From Clavelina lepadiformis (taxonomy: Eukaryota; Chordata; Ascidiacea; Aplousobranchia; Clavelinidae), in assembly GCF_947623445.1 (NCBI RefSeq), contig NC_135246.1, positions 18,645,856 through 18,709,855 on the forward strand: a DNA stretch of 64,000 nt. Direction: 5' to 3'. The translations under genes and the position numbers were made by a program. The notes under the pieces are model-generated. The model was not told the origin of the DNA, ran no database searches, and was given only the letters and a program-made list of their open reading frames with translations. Positions 1-14,422 of this stretch are shown in pieces (the first letter of the stretch is position 1; each line of letters begins with the position of its first letter).

Positions 1-194
1 TAAAAGTTGCAGAGTAAAAATATTGCCTTAGAACTTATATCTTTTTGACGACTGGTATTAGCTTGGCTCATCGTGTTGAAATACAAACTAAAAATATAAA
101 CTAAAATTTTTCAAAATACGTTTTTAGCGTAAGTTGTTTCCTATTTTAAAATTGTTTTTTGTTTGTATAAAGATTTTCTTAAATGCACATATAC

Positions 195-3100
195 TTCATT
201 CATGACATCATTGTACGCATCCTCTAACTTTTGTCCTTCCGCAAGAAGAGCATCCGTTTTTTCGCTAAGATCCGCCCAATCACGGTCTGGAGCGTAATTT
301 TTTGTGTTGCCGTAATAATCAAAGCCTTCAGTGATCATGTTCATTCTCACTGACACCTAAGAACACCATTGATGAAGCATCTGATATAGACTATAAACTT
401 TTTAAATATGTATTCTTAGCTTTGATCTGATTACCTCATTGTGTAAGTCGGAGCCTTCCTTACTCACGGATAGCAGGAACGAAAACACCTCATAGGCTTC
501 ATCGTTATTGTTTCTTTGAAACAATGTTTCGGCATGACGTTGTATCAGTTCCAGCAAATCGATTTCATCTACAAACCAATTTTTAACACTTGCCACTTGC
601 CGCAAGGCGGATTGCCGGACGGCACCGTATTCTCCCTGAACAAATGCCAGTAATAAACATTTTTTAACAAAATTGACTTAAAAATTGTATGCGTTACTAG
701 TTATAATAGGTAATTTTAAAATTTATACCATCACAGGAGACGGGTAGTACAAAAATCCATCCATCCCCGGTTGACCTGGGATGCCAGGGCTACCTCGGTC
801 GCTTCCGCAGTTCTGGTCCTTTCCAATACACTGCGGCCAACAAATAATGAGAACACAAATCAAGTAATTGTGACACTCACTGCCACAGCCACCAGGTCCA
901 CCAAATCTACGTCATAAGTAATTTTTCATTAAACTGTCAACTGTTTACAGAAAAACTGTTTGTTAGTTAAAACTCTTTTGCAGTTTTTGTCTTCACGTCA
1001 TAATTAGCATTGTGCATATGCATTGGCCTCGGAGCCTATGTTTCCATACACGTGTATTATGTTTATTTGTCTGCATGTTGATTTATTTGCTTGTTTTTAC
1101 CGATGATTTGTCGAAAATTGAATTATTGCGATTGGTCACCCGGTCAAATTTGTGTTGATCAGTTTATAATTTTTTTACTTAACATTTTTCTTGTTTCGTT
1201 TATAACCACAAAATGAAAATAAATCAATTCATCGTGAATATAAACGAAAATCTCTACCAAACATATAGACAACTAAAACAAAAATAAAGCCCCTTTAAAC
1301 TTTGCGGGCACTCTATTCTTGAAGGTAAGAATAAAATTATATAAAGCAAATATTAAGCTAATAAATTTCTGAAATTTTAACTTAAATAAAACCTTTTATA
1401 GTAACAGGTATATATGTCTATTTTAGCTAAAATAAATTTAAGTTATACAAATCTTGTGTCCTACCCTCCTCGTCCCGCATAGCCGTGTTCCGCAGGTACG
1501 CCGCCCTCTCCAGACAGCTGGGTTAGACTGACGTAACCTGATACATTTTCACTGAAAAGAGTTACGCTTTCTGCTGAACCGCCATTCCCTGATAATCCAC
1601 ATTTGTAACCATCATATCCATTGCCGCCATTTGGTCCAGCAGGGCCTAAAGAGATAGCCATAACATGTTATTGACAAAACAATACATGATGACAATAATC
1701 ATCGTCAACAGCATGCTTTTGCAAAATTTGATTAGGCTATATATACACTCTTTGCAAGCGTGAAAAGCAATATGAAAGGAAAAACTGAAGCTTTTTTTGC
1801 CAAAACAAAAGGAAAATTAAAACATGTTATGTTACACTTCCGGTCAGTAGAACAGAACGATATATAGTAATATCTATACAAATAAGTGTCGCAGATCGGA
1901 TTATACAACTGTTTCAGAAAAAACAAAACAATTATGTATTAGGTTTTCCTTAAACCGACCTTCTTACCCTCGGCTTAACTTTATATATATGACCCCACAC
2001 CTTAATAATAACACTTATATGAGGTTACCTTTGTAATGCTTTTCTCCAAATAAAGGTCCGCATGCTGATTTGCAAGACGATTCTGGATTTAGATTCGGAC
2101 TTTGATATTCGTTGTCCTGCCCACTACGACCATTGCCGCCGTTTTCACCTTTAACGCCCTCGGACGCCTTTTCAACGTAAAAATATCAAGAAGGTTTTAT
2201 GTATCGGTGTCGCTCATCCGATGTGAACGATCAATGCAAACATAGTTAACTTAAATCTTAAACAAGTGCGTTTACTTTGCTAATAATGTTGGCGTTTCCT
2301 TGCAAATTGTGCAAGTATATTTCTACGCTGGGACTAGACACTCCATCTTTTCCGTTTTGTCCATCTGTCATGTCATAAGCTTTGCCAAGTTGCTGACAAT
2401 TCGAACCCGAGATACTAGCACAAACCTTTGACGCCTTTATACGTATAGTTAAAAGTTAGTATGCTATGTTGCCCAAGCCGTTGAACACAAGCGTATTGCT
2501 AAGTTTTCCTATGTAAATTATTGCTATACTTTGCAAACAACAGTTAGAACCTATTTTTTTAACAAACTTCTTTTTACTATAAAGTATTTTCGGAAAATAC
2601 TATATAAGTTCAACCTTGGCTTAGTGTGCTAATACAGTTTTTTAAAACGACGACATACACGCATCTTACCTCAAGAGTTAATGTTTTTCCATTTGAAACA
2701 AACTTTCTTGCTTTTACAGTTAATTTTCTCAATCCTTTAAAGTTAACATTTTGGTCCAAGTAAACAGTATCACCTCGTACGGATAATTCGAGAAACGACT
2801 CACTCTGCAGAGTCTGTGTAACTGGGAACTTCCTACACAAATATAATGATAGATAAAATTGTAAGCACGTATATTGCAGCATCTTGTACATTTCTTTAAA
2901 TGTAGATTCAAATATTTATTTCTGGTGGTGACACCAGTAAACATAAACTTACCATTGGGTGTTGTTTGCTAAAAGTTGATAAGCTATACTTAAATGAATT
3001 TCTCTTCCTGTGATGTCAATTATATTGGGAGCAATCTCCGTGGCTGTTGGGTAAGTAGCCCAGACCGGAGCAGGAATGCTGTAAGTGGTTGTCACTGGGG

Positions 3101-5101
3101 CTTCTCCGAGCTTCTGAGACATTTCTGCACAAGAATATATAGACAGAGGAAAAATCATGACAAATGAAAAATTGATGATAATAATTTGGCATTAGAAGGT
3201 ATGAGACTTTCACTCACGTTACGAAATCAGGTAAAATGTGTACAAGTCATGTAAAATGCTAAGTTACAGACAAACTGACACTTTATGGTCTAGCGTTTCC
3301 ATTTGATTTAAGGTAGTAATTGGCACAAGAAAGACGTCATAAACTCATTGTTAATACCTATCACGGATAGAGGAATCTCTTTTATAGTCCAATATAAATT
3401 AATGCTTTGATCCCAGCCAGATGAGCTATCGGTTCGCTTAATGTTATAATAAAAGCCGCTTGTGTCGACACTAGTGACGGAGACGGAAAACCTGCAGAAC
3501 AACACATTAGTAAAATTATCTTAGGCTCAGGTGTGCAGTGCTGCCTGCTCAGGTGTGCATTGGCACTGCATTCCTCCTCAGTATACTCGCACACGTACAT
3601 TTAAGTTTAGACATTCTAAGTCGGACTTACGTATACGGAGGTACGGCACGCGACCATGCTTTTACCGCAGGAGGCGCATCATAATGCTCCGAGAAGTTGA
3701 TTCTCGACGAATAGGAATTGGAACTGTATGAGCCAATTGTTTTTACGATTACTGTAAATGAAGATAGAAGAAGTTTCGTTAACTAATTGCAGTTACACAG
3801 GCCAAATTTACTTGTAAGCTTAGCGTTTTTAAACCTATAAAAAACTATCAAATGAAGATTGTATACTTCATGTCTGTAAATGTGTAACATTCTGGACTTC
3901 TAATCGATGTTTTGTTGGCTTATACACAGTCATGAACAAGACTATTGCAGATTAAAAGAAAGTGGTTTTTGTGATAAAAGTATAGTCTGAAACACTAACA
4001 GACGAAAGCTACACAGAAAAACTAACTTTGGTAAATACTATTTATTTAATAAAAAGCTGACTTTAAGTCATAATCATGAGTTATTAAGTTATAATTAGGT
4101 TATAGTAAGTCATCATTAAGTTATAATCATGAGGGTCAGAAATCATACTTTGATCCTGAATTTGCGCGGACCAATATAAAGTCGGTGACCCATCCCAACC
4201 TGAGTTGCCGTTATACCGAGTCACTTGTACACTAAACCCTTCAAGAGTGACATCACTTACCTGTGTTGGTAAAAACAACATAAAATTGTATTGTTCTTAT
4301 ATCTAAATATTCCATTTAAGTATATTCACAACTGAAGCAGTTAGCAATAAAAATAACAATGTTGTGTAAAATAATTAATTTTGTGCGATAAAATGATCAC
4401 AGCATTAATTACCAAAAATGTTTTTGTCAATAACAACCACACCAAATAAACAATAAACCAAGTCACTAGAAATATAGCAGAATACTGTATATATCTCACC
4501 AAGTAAAACAGCATTAACCATCTAACCTGAGTACGAAAATATTCTCCGGAATATCGGACCCAACAATAAACATTAGGAACATTCAAAAAACCTGCTGGGG
4601 AGTTTGGAAAAGTTACGTATACTTTCAAAGTGCCCGAACTGGAACTTGGAAGTGTCAGTGTTCCCGATTGCTCTGAAGCAGTTTTATTACAGTTTATTTG
4701 AAAAGGTTTTTATATGCACATAAATAATTATATATTGTAAATCACTTAGTTAGTGGTAAAAATATGGCTAACAAAACGACGTTTAACTGTTTGCACTCAA
4801 ATTGTGACTTCGCGTTGTATAGAAATGCATGATATAGAAATGTAATCGAAATGAATGTAAGATGTTATAACTCATATATTGGCTTATTAAAACTTAATAA
4901 AATTTTAAAACTAATAAATATCTAGTAAACATGCAAAGTAATAATATTTTATAATAATGTATATTGCTAAAGCATGGTAAATAACTAATCAAAAACGAAG
5001 AGTGAGTAAATAAGCAAACCTGTTTCATAAGTTGCTCCAGATAACAATGGTTTGTACGCAACCAATACAAACAACAAAATATGTAGTAGTTGTGCAGCCA
5101 T
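195..5101 (-). CDS. Secreted H-type-lectin-like protein with Gly-rich collagen-like segment (3' end outside window)
   Basis: Exons read by hand, 5' to 3': 5101-5020, 4672-4527, 4260-4149, 3751-3631, 3491-3358, 3124-2953, 2832-2670, 2434-2276, 2167-2029, 1645-1465, about 906-729, 635-435, 356-195; every join keeps phase except the one near 906, where the boundary is unsure. The start ATG opens a signal peptide (MAAQLLHILLFVLVAYKP). Exons 2-3 and 4-5 encode two repeats with an F-x-x-P strand, then GFSVQVTRYNGNSGWDGSPT and LYWSA, and SVSVTSVDTSGFYY with SGWDQSINLYW; this is the H-type lectin (discoidin/Helix agglutinin) pattern. After about 160 residues without a recognised domain come Gly-rich exons (GPAGPNGGNGYDGYKCG, GSPGIPGQPGMDG), then a helical, acidic C-terminal part that I do not recognise. 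Likely an extracellular sugar-binding protein. The last visible exon ends at a GTATAT donor, so the gene continues past the left edge. Confidence 0.72.
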
Positions 5102-8100
5102 CGCTTTTTTGCTGTCGTCTATGTGTTGTACGACGAAGATAGAGCGTGATCTTATAAGCACTAGTGTGAGAACGTAAACGCATAAAACATCTGCCTCCGG
5201 AACGTAAAGGTTTACATCTCTCTTCTTGGAAGCGTGGTTATTAATGCATCTGCTACTTATCCCACGTAGACTTAACCCTATCCAAACCGGGCTCGCGACA
5301 ATAATATTTTAACTAGGTGTGGCCGACACTGCACACACATTTTCAATCATTAATCACTCAAAACTATACGTCGTAAACTGCTCGGATTTTTACAGGTTAG
5401 TAGCAAAAACATCTGGCTTCCTGTATACATCATATTTGTAAAACTAAAGAAAGTGCATTTAGTGTAAATTAAGTATTTCTACAAGTGATACATTTCTAGA
5501 AATTTTTCTTGTTACACCTCGTCCACGCCGTGCGGAAAACCAGCTGACCGCGAGAAGAGAACACAAGAGAACAGTTAGTCGAGTTAGTGGTGCGTAAATG
5601 AGTAAACAAAAACGATACGCTTCAATGCAGGGAGAGTGAAAAATTATGAAAATATGATAATATTTCAAAAATTACAAAATCCAACTTTATAAAACAAACA
5701 TGGACAGATATCTGAACATTTTTTAGAAAAGGTCACTAATTTCAAAACCGAAGTCAGCTTGTATGATAAAAAAGACAAATGTTTCGCCAACAGTTTGGGC
5801 ATCATCAGTCGTATTGAAACTGTCTGAATAATGCAGATATATTTCTGTTTTTACATGCTACTAGCTGATTTTGGTTACACTTCACTTATTACCTTACAAG
5901 TGCACAACTTACGACCCAGTGATCGCCTGTCATTACCAATCGTTGTTAAGTATTGTTAAGTATAGTTAAGTATGTTAAGTATATTTTTCACAAACAGTTT
6001 ATATACAGTTTGCGAAAAAGTGTACCATTGCTATTAACAAAAAACTCTTTGGAAACGTTTTTCGTTTGAACATTGGACCGTTTTGATCAGCGAAATTCAA
6101 ATAAAAACTGCTCTAACATGACTGATTTAGAGAAAATCTATTTAGAGAAATTATAAAAGCTTAATCTCTAATCGGCGCAATCAAAATCCGCCTACTTTAT
6201 TTGTTGGGGAAGACATGTAAACACTCATAGTTTTCAAATTTTTTAAGCAAACGTTTATAACGTAAAAAGTCCGCTTTAATCTAAGTAAAAATAATAAAGT
6301 ATACAGCATATGTACAGTATCATGATACATATACGGTTTACATTTCCTAATTAACACAAGCAACTGAAGCAAATGCCATGGTTATTCTATACTTTTGCTG
6401 CAAAGAGTCTTTGTAGGTCTAACTAAATTCAGGAAACAGTTTGTGAAATTGAAAATCTAATTTTATTGTGTTTTGTGTGCTGGTGGAAACTGTGAATTAC
6501 GTTGTTTCAAATTGATCTAAAGCTGCAAAAATACAAGGTCCCATTTAAATACATACGCAAAACTAACTACAGTTTCGTAACCTGTCCCGTACGTAGACGT
6601 GTGTCAACTCTGTGCACGCAAAATTGATTTTACTGAAATATATTTATTTTGACGGTATATTTGGTAAACCAACACAACACTCAAGTTTCAACTTGTTTTT
6701 GTTTCTTTCATGACATGATTAAATAATTTAATCAGTATTAACATAGTCGCAAAAAAAACAAACAATTTACATAAAAACATTGTTATAAATTGCTATTTCT
6801 TATTGTTTCTTATGATGGACAAAGATTTTAGCCAACTAAAGGAATAAAACAGAGATATCATCACTGTAAGGTGCTCTTCCGAATTTTGAAAGTCGAATTT
6901 TGAAAGTTGAAAGAAATTCAATATGGAATCGCATTATTTGAAACGTCTTTGTTCACGTCAAAGACGCGAAAATATGATATGAGAGGAAGCCTCATGTACG
7001 GCAATTTGAAGTCTTTCGTACACTGTATCTAGTTTGCATATTGTTTATAAATATGTACGTATATAGGCTGCACATGTATACACGATGCATGTTGAATGTT
7101 AACATATTCAAATTTTAGGTTGATTTTGTGCAGCTTATTAAAACTTTTACACTAGTAGTAATTTCTGTTTGTAAATCTCGTTAGTGGAACGTCTTTCAAA
7201 GCATCTGCATTACGCACAGCTTCAATAATATTTTGTGTTTTTATACCAATATGCTAACTACTTGGTAAAATCATGCAAGTAAATAGTTTTGGTAAAGTGT
7301 GGAATGCTCACAAAACTATTTTGGTAAATACACAAAGTACAATATTATAAACAACCTTTCAACGACTTCCGGCATGGTATATAAGCTTTCACATTTCGGT
7401 CCAGACCTTTGTCTTAAAACGAGTTACTCTAATAAACTTCTGTATATTCTACGCCTCTACAGTGTGTCATTTTGTATGTTGTCGCTCCCAGGAAATCATT
7501 GAATTTTTCCTTACAATATACAATCCCCCTCCTGGGGTTGTTGAGTTTGATCCGGAAACTCGAACACAATAGTAGCCAATACCCAATACTCCAACAGTAT
7601 TGGAGCCAAACCAAAAGCCTTATAGGGCTTAGGTTATAGGCCAAAAGTCTTTAGCCATTATTTTGCAAATGCTCTTGCTGCTCATGCACGCAATATACAT
7701 GTGCAGTGTCCATTTGATCATGGTCAAAGCATGGGTTCAAGTGGCTATCAGGGAAAGCTAATACAGGCTACCTGCCTGTACTGGCAAAGCCCTGCGTTTT
7801 TATCCGGATATCTTGGCTTAATTTGAATAACTTTAAACTAATTAATTTTGAATAGAAAATCTTGAAACAGAATTTCAAATAATTTTGCAATTTTGCTGTC
7901 TATCATTCCTATACATAAACTAAATGATAAAAGAAAAGGTGGTAACTGATAAATACCTTCAGCATTCAACAGCATCGAAGAGTAACTAAGATTTTATGTC
8001 AATTTATTTACAATCGTTAGATATCTTATGTAGGCTAATAAATTAAAAAGGAGTCTGGAAACGGAAAAGAGAAATATCACAACAACTGTCGTGATTGACG

Positions 8101-8931
8101 AATAGAGTCTCTTCGCCCGAGTTTTATTGAAATGTCGTTAAGAATTGAATTCTTGCCTGTACTTACTGACGTATGTTCGTAATGCCACCCTTTTTCGCAG
8201 GCAAATCGAATTTCACCTAAAAGTAAAAAATTACATAAGCCTCCAACTTCTACAAGTTAAAAGCTCGATTAAAGGAATTAATGAATTTACCTGATGTGGT
8301 TTCTGCGTTAAATCTTATATATAACATGTCAGCAGTAACAATATTACATTATACAATTGGCCCTAGTTTTCTTAGATCGAATATTCATTGATACGGACAT
8401 TATTTCAAAATTAAAAAAGAATGTACATATACTGTACGAGTATATATATTTATTTAAGAGTTATAATTCAAAACGTCACGAAAGACATAGCTCTAGGCCT
8501 CTATAGAACCATTGCTATCACTATTTCAAAGCAACTTTATCTTCCCCACCTTTTATATGCTAAAGTAATTCAATATTTGTGAACCAAAGCTATCATGTAA
8601 TACATCACTGTATATAAATGCAATAGTTCGACTGTATAACCTACAAACCTATGGTGTAAATTTTGTCGACACACGTACAACTTGATAGATTGTCTAGTGA
8701 CATGAAATCGTCATCGCTTCGGGCGAAATATAAGCAAGGACAACCAAATTAGCAACTGAATTTACGAAACATGAAACAATTTTCTGTTATGTTGTTCTTC
8801 AGTGGCGCGCTAAAGTGATGTCTATAGCAAGCCGTAAAAGATTTTCAGGCAAATAGCATGATGTGGGTTTTCTAAACAAAGACTGATTAAGAGTGGGCAA
8901 GAAGGCCATTGCGCAATATACGGAAGTAACA
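5102..8931. other. Intergenic, about 3.8 kb between divergent genes
   Basis: Contains the upstream regions of the lectin-like gene (-) and the sulfotransferase gene (+). Only short frames without splice context or family resemblance are present. A short inverted repeat (CCAATACT/AGTATTGG) lies near 7587-7607. Nothing else is supported. Confidence 0.5.
5943..5983. repeat. Short tandem repeat, GTTAAGTAT units
   Basis: Four imperfect copies of a 9-11-bp unit (GTTAAGTATT, GTTAAGTATA, GTTAAGTAT, GTTAAGTATA) stand side by side. Confidence 0.7.
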
Positions 8932-11733
8932 ATGCTGTTTAAATGGAAGATTTTGCTCAAGTTTTGGCAAAGCAAAGCTCAGCACTTCTTAACCATTAGG
9001 AGCAGGTTTTTCTTGTTGATGGCTGTGGTTGTGGTCTGTACGTTATTTGTTCATTTCGTCTTAATTCGAGACATGTCTAATATCAAGGAAAGAGACAAAC
9101 TGCCTCATATGACAAGTAGAATAGCACTGAGCAAACCAACAACCACAACAAAAGTGGCGGCTAAAACAAAGAAAGACACCAGCAAAGAAAGTTATCACAA
9201 AGAAAATAAACGAAAATCTTTTCGTCATATTCCGAAGAGAAAAGAAATCTCGTTTAAGTCAAAGCGAATGGTGATTGTTTTGTAAATTTTATTGTAATTA
9301 TACGTATGGGACGTTTAGACTCTCTACTACAGAGTACATGAACCACCAATGTTACAACCAAGTTTACGAATTTAGACCTAGTATAGCTTATTCAGCTACA
9401 TATAGCTCGATATATAAATAGCCATATGTACAGCTATACGTATTTATTTTGTCCACTGATATGTCGGTTTGTGTTACTAAGAAAGTCATCCACACAATTA
9501 CACAAGGTAAATTTTTCATAAAACAAACCTTGCATTGATCGACAGATGGCAGCTGAGGATCTTTCGCTTCGTGAGCCTAGTCACGTGACCAAACAAAGAT
9601 TCGATGCAAGGGTGCAAACCATCGCCGGACGGTGCTCGAGAATTGACCCGGAATTTCGTATCAAATGGCAGCAAGTAAAAGAAAAAGGTCAACATCCAGA
9701 AATTACTACTGTAATGAGTGTTTTGTATTGTAAGGTTAATCAAAATATTCTGCATTGAAAAGTGTCCTGATATCAAATGCACAAAGCGAGAAACGCTTGC
9801 TTACGATGTCTTTTCGAACAGTTGTTTATATAATATAGATTTCGTCGATTACGAATACAACAAACAGTATTATGATAAACGTATCAAGGATCTGCCTTAA
9901 GCCTGTTGTTTAGAAAAGATATAAAAATTACAATGAGAATGTCATTGAAGCAAAAAATTACCTCAGGGGCGCCCACTGACGGATATATCGGCAGTTACCG
10001 ACATCGCACGATGCTTTGTCAAGTGTTGAAAGCCGGGAGTTCAACATGGAATGACGTTTTCTGGAACTTGCGCGCTCCAGGCGAGGCAGCGAGGGAACAA
10101 TTTTGGGAAAAAGCCATCCACGGCAACGTGAACGCTTTCGAAGAATTAGAAGCAGCAAAAAAGTTGGAAATCTGGAAAGTAACAGTCGCTAAAAGCAAAT
10201 TTTTGACCAGCCGCACACAATGCTTTTACCAAGCAGTAACGTATAGTCCGTTAGGTGTCGGCCAAGGACTTTAATTGTATAACCTAGCATGGTACTTGAG
10301 CAACTTTAAGCCTCAGATTCATAACAAATCAGTTTATTAAAACTTTCCTCTTCTCATATTGCAGGACCAAGCCTCAGCTATCATGGTCAATGTTCGCCAT
10401 CCCTTTGCTAGGATGATATCAGGTTGGAGAGACAAATGTCAGCAGGTTTATTACTATAATACTTGGTTCAAGCAATATCCTGAACTGAAGAAATACACAA
10501 ATATGTATGGGAGGTGGTGAGTATTATGTTGCTTGCGCAGTCCTGATCGTGATATAAACGCGCTATAACCTACATCCCTTAATATTTACCAAACTAAAAC
10601 AGGAACAATGAAAATACCAAAACGGAAAATAGGTCACCAAACTGAAAAAATGCCAATAGAGCAGAATAGGCCATACCAAAATTAATTTTACCAATTGACT
10701 AAAGCCGGATGTAACAAGATAGAAGTACCGATAGCAGGAAGAAGAAGTTACAAGAAATCACAGAACAGTAAGTTTTATTATCACAGGATGCCAGTAGAAG
10801 AACATTGTAGCCTAATATATAAGCTTAACCAAAATAAAATTTATCGAACCGGAAAATACCAAAATGGCATTTAATTTGTAACAAATTTTTTTTTTATTGT
10901 TCAATATTCTTATTCTTCTTTTAGCAACCTGTGATATTAACTCTTATTGCTCTGTGAATCATGGCAATGTATAACGGAAACTTATTGCGAGTAAATATTA
11001 TTTAGGTAAGGCTAAGTTCTCCTTAAGTACCCTATTTTCTGAATTGGTATATTCCAGTTAGGTTATTACCAGTTTTGGTACATTTATTACTAACATTTTC
11101 TTGTGACCAACCAACCTTTAACGCATAATTAGGCTTTAAAAGGTTACATTATTCAGAATAGACACGACAGTAGGCCTATACTTACATATATTTTTTATTT
11201 CAGGATAATTTCCCGTTTGATCTTTGTTTATATCATAACCTTTTTTTAGGCAAGGACCGGGACAATATTTCATCGAGTGGAAAGATTTTGCCCGGTTTAT
11301 AGCAGACCACGGCGACAACAGCAGCTGCCTTGACCCCCATTTTAAGCCTATCGCAACTACTTGCGACCCTTGCGTAGTGCCGTTTAATTTTGTCATTAAA
11401 CTGGAAACTTTCGAAGAAGGTAAGTTGAATTAAAACTATCAACTTGAAACAACAATTAAACAGTTTCAATGAGACCCTTTGGACCCTCTTATTTTTGCTT
11501 CCTTGAAAGACGCTGCGTGGATTTTAAAGAACATACTGAAGACAAGTGCCAGAGTTCTCCGTTTACACAACTCCAGCAGTTGGAAGAGGGAATCCCCCAA
11601 AGACACGATCAAGAAATACTTTTCTCAACTTCCAACGAATCTTATAAAACGCTTATATGATGTCTATGAACAAGATTTTCTTTTATTTGATTATACTTTC
11701 GATTTAAATAACTTAACTGCTGGCGGCTGGTAG
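8932..11733 (+). CDS. Carbohydrate sulfotransferase, CHST8/9/11-14 (HNK1ST) family, type II membrane
   Basis: Exons 8932-9270, 9546-9710, 9763-9880, 9967-10235, 10365-10516, 11250-11419, 11474-11733; phases are continuous, giving about 490 residues. It should transfer sulfate from PAPS to a glycan in the Golgi lumen. The first ATG in the open frame is 8932; it gives a short basic N-tail and one membrane anchor (residues about 27-46, LLMAVVVVCTLFVHFVL), the type II Golgi topology. The PAPS 5'-phosphosulfate loop is at the start of the catalytic part (LCQVLKAGSSTWNDV) and the 3'-phosphate site is MVNVRHPFARMISGWRDK. The C-terminal family block is CDPCVVPFNFVIKLETFEED. The usual HW between the 3' site and this block is replaced by PHF. 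Intron 2 is about 52 nt; its donor, and those of exons 1 and 4, are weak matches. Substrate cannot be told from sequence. Confidence 0.85.
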
Positions 11734-14422
11734 CTTAGTTCTTTTTCAGTAATTTCTCATCCATTTGGATTCTATATTAAGTTTAAGGAAAATTAGTTTC
11801 AAAGATGATTTTGATCAAAAACCTCCCTAACTCCTATTTCAAGCACTTCGAAAAAGTTGAGGGTTTATTGGCTGTTTATAATAAGCACCAATAAAATGCC
11901 ACTAGTGAATGGCAGTGACTCCTTTATCAGAAAGAAGGTGTTCTTCCCAGGCAAAACTCTTTGTTGCCTAAATAATGCCAAACAATTGTTCGTGAGCATG
12001 TTTTTTTTTGTGCTATAGCCTAACTACAACGGTTAGCATCCTAACTTTCGTTCCGCATAGTTAATGGCGAAAAATAAACAATACAATACAAAAACCAAGA
12101 ATAGTAAACCGAAGCATGTGTTAGACGACTGAATTCGCTAAAAAATAAACACAACCCTTTATAACGGTGTTATCAGTAGAATGGCTCAGAAGGCCGGAAA
12201 AACGACATGGTTAGTGAGTGATGGAAGACGCCGTTTGCATTGTTTTCCAAGTTGTGATATTGTAGTTGTATATCTGCTATTTACCGCGCTATTATTAGTA
12301 AAAGGCCTTCTTTACCATAAGTTCTTCTCAGTTCACGACAAAATCTATTAAAGCACAGTTGTTTGACAATCTATTCCGTAAACGTGTTTTCCATCTTAAA
12401 CCTTTGAACTCATTGTACTAAGATAACCTCATTAATTGTCAAAAACGTGACCTGCATTGCATTATGAACTCACCAAATTCGAAACAGCCTGGTGTGATTG
12501 ACAACTTATTCGCCAGGCACGTTTTCTGCACGATTAATAACCGCACTGTCATTCCAAAATAGACAGCGTTGACTGAACTTATTTCCTTCAACGATTTGTC
12601 GTTAGAATTGACACTTAAACTATAAATCTTCGAGTCCTCCATTTCTGTTTTGATAAAAACACATTTCGCCTCGATTTGGAATCTTATTTCTGCAATGCTC
12701 TCACTCAGTGTATATATGTACCGTTGCATGCTATTTGTGCTTGTGCGTGCATGTTTTAACACGCACAGAGTGGGAAAATGAGAACGATTATGAATGATCA
12801 AGAATAATATAGATCGATCTCGTGTATTGTGAAGAGATGTGTTGTTGGCAATTGGGTTCCTAAAATCCTTTCCTTTGAACAGTAATATTGTTGTAATTTT
12901 TCGTGTTTGTCTGAAGTAATAATGAAAAGCATTAAAAGTGAAATTAATCAGAGTCTCTGTATTTAATATTGTAATAATCTATTCGACCGAAGTCTAGGAA
13001 ACCTCTAGACAGAATTCGCAACTTTATAATTGTTCTTAAGAGTCTGATTGCATTATAACATAATATTTATTCTACACTCTAACCAGTGTATTCCATAAGC
13101 ACTGCAGTCACACAACCTTCAGTTACAGTGGCCAATAGAAATCGCAAAGCGTCATGATAATAGTGGCGTTGTGATATTTTTATTTAAGGAGTGGGTGTCT
13201 AGCGTCCACTAACGCCACAAAGTATAACAAGTATTGTAAGCAAATTTACATTCAACATCGAAACACATGTAAACAATACTAGGTTAGTAATCTATAATTA
13301 AAGCATTTGACTAAAATTAAACAGCAGATTGCTAGGGTTAGATATGAAAATCAAGGACATGAATGGTAAATAGCAGTGGCCAGGTGATAAACTTCGATCA
13401 AGTTGAAACTTTAACAAGTTACTTCAGTTTAAGTTAAGCAAGCTCATCGGGAAAATTGTAAAAATTAGGTAAAAATCGTGAGTGGAGAACCGTATTTATC
13501 CAGTTTAAAGTTTACCAAGGACATTGATCAGGCAAAGTTTAAACAAAAATATGCTGGCAATAATTGTTATCATTATCTTATCACATCACTGTCGGTTAAT
13601 TTTGCATTTCAAGCAATGAATATTGACACTACTCACCATGAAACACCAAAACAATACAGCTTGATTACTTTTGATAAGTTATTATCCTATATATTCAAAC
13701 TTGGAAGAAATTCACGACACTTAAGTAATATGACACAAAATATATGAACAGCATTTGAAAAGGCGTTTAGGTATAAAAGCCCTCAAGTAGGACGAAACTA
13801 AATTAGAGACTAAATGTATGATAATAATAAATTCACCATATGACAATACTATGAGCAGAATTGGTTTGGTCTCGAAACATTTTGCATAAAAAGTGAAAGT
13901 GGGGCTTCTTACCCAAAGCTTAAAACAAACATTCTTGGACTAATTTTGGTGGATTAACCCCAACATACCGGAACGAACATTAGTAGCAAGAGTTAAACAT
14001 ACAAAGAATTCTCCACAATTGCACAAAATGATTCAATAATGCATAAGATTAGAAATAACAATAATAATGAATAATTTTAAGATAAAACAACCAAAATATT
14101 TTCAACATATTTAGCAGACGTTTCGCCAACGCCAAAAAATTAGGTTAATGTTTTAAACATAACCAGCAATTAAATAGACACAATACAGCACACGTAGGGC
14201 ACAGTTTCAATGAAATCCATTAAAAGTAGTGTATAAAATCATTTAAAAATTACTAATTACGTTTGAGGTTCAAGCAGAATTTTAGCATTTGAGGCAAAAT
14301 TTTCTCTAAAATAGTATAGAAAATAGTTTGGATTTCAATTTGTTTGACTTTTGGTCATTCAAATTCTGATGGATGACTGTAAATGTAAACAACTTCAGAG
14401 ATATTAACTCATTAGAACCACT
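11734..14422. other. Intergenic between convergent genes
   Basis: Holds the 3' regions of the sulfotransferase and ethanolamine kinase genes. Two isolated frames (12439-12801 minus, 120 codons; 13478-13747 plus, 89 codons) have no family resemblance, no clear splice sites and, for the second, no ATG start. No RNA gene or mobile element recognised. Confidence 0.45.
11890..11895 (+). terminator. Poly(A) signal for the sulfotransferase gene
   Basis: AATAAA lies 157 nt after the stop codon on the coding strand. Confidence 0.5.

Noticed and set aside
10560-11100. Repeated ACCAAAACGGAAAATACC-like words in a sulfotransferase intron
   Set aside because: Too degenerate to define a repeat unit or an element.
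12439-12801. 120-codon minus-strand frame
   Set aside because: No recognisable domain, no splice context and unremarkable composition; may be chance in AT-rich DNA.
13478-13747. 89-codon plus-strand frame
   Set aside because: Begins with GTG rather than ATG, has no acceptor giving an internal start, and no recognisable domain.
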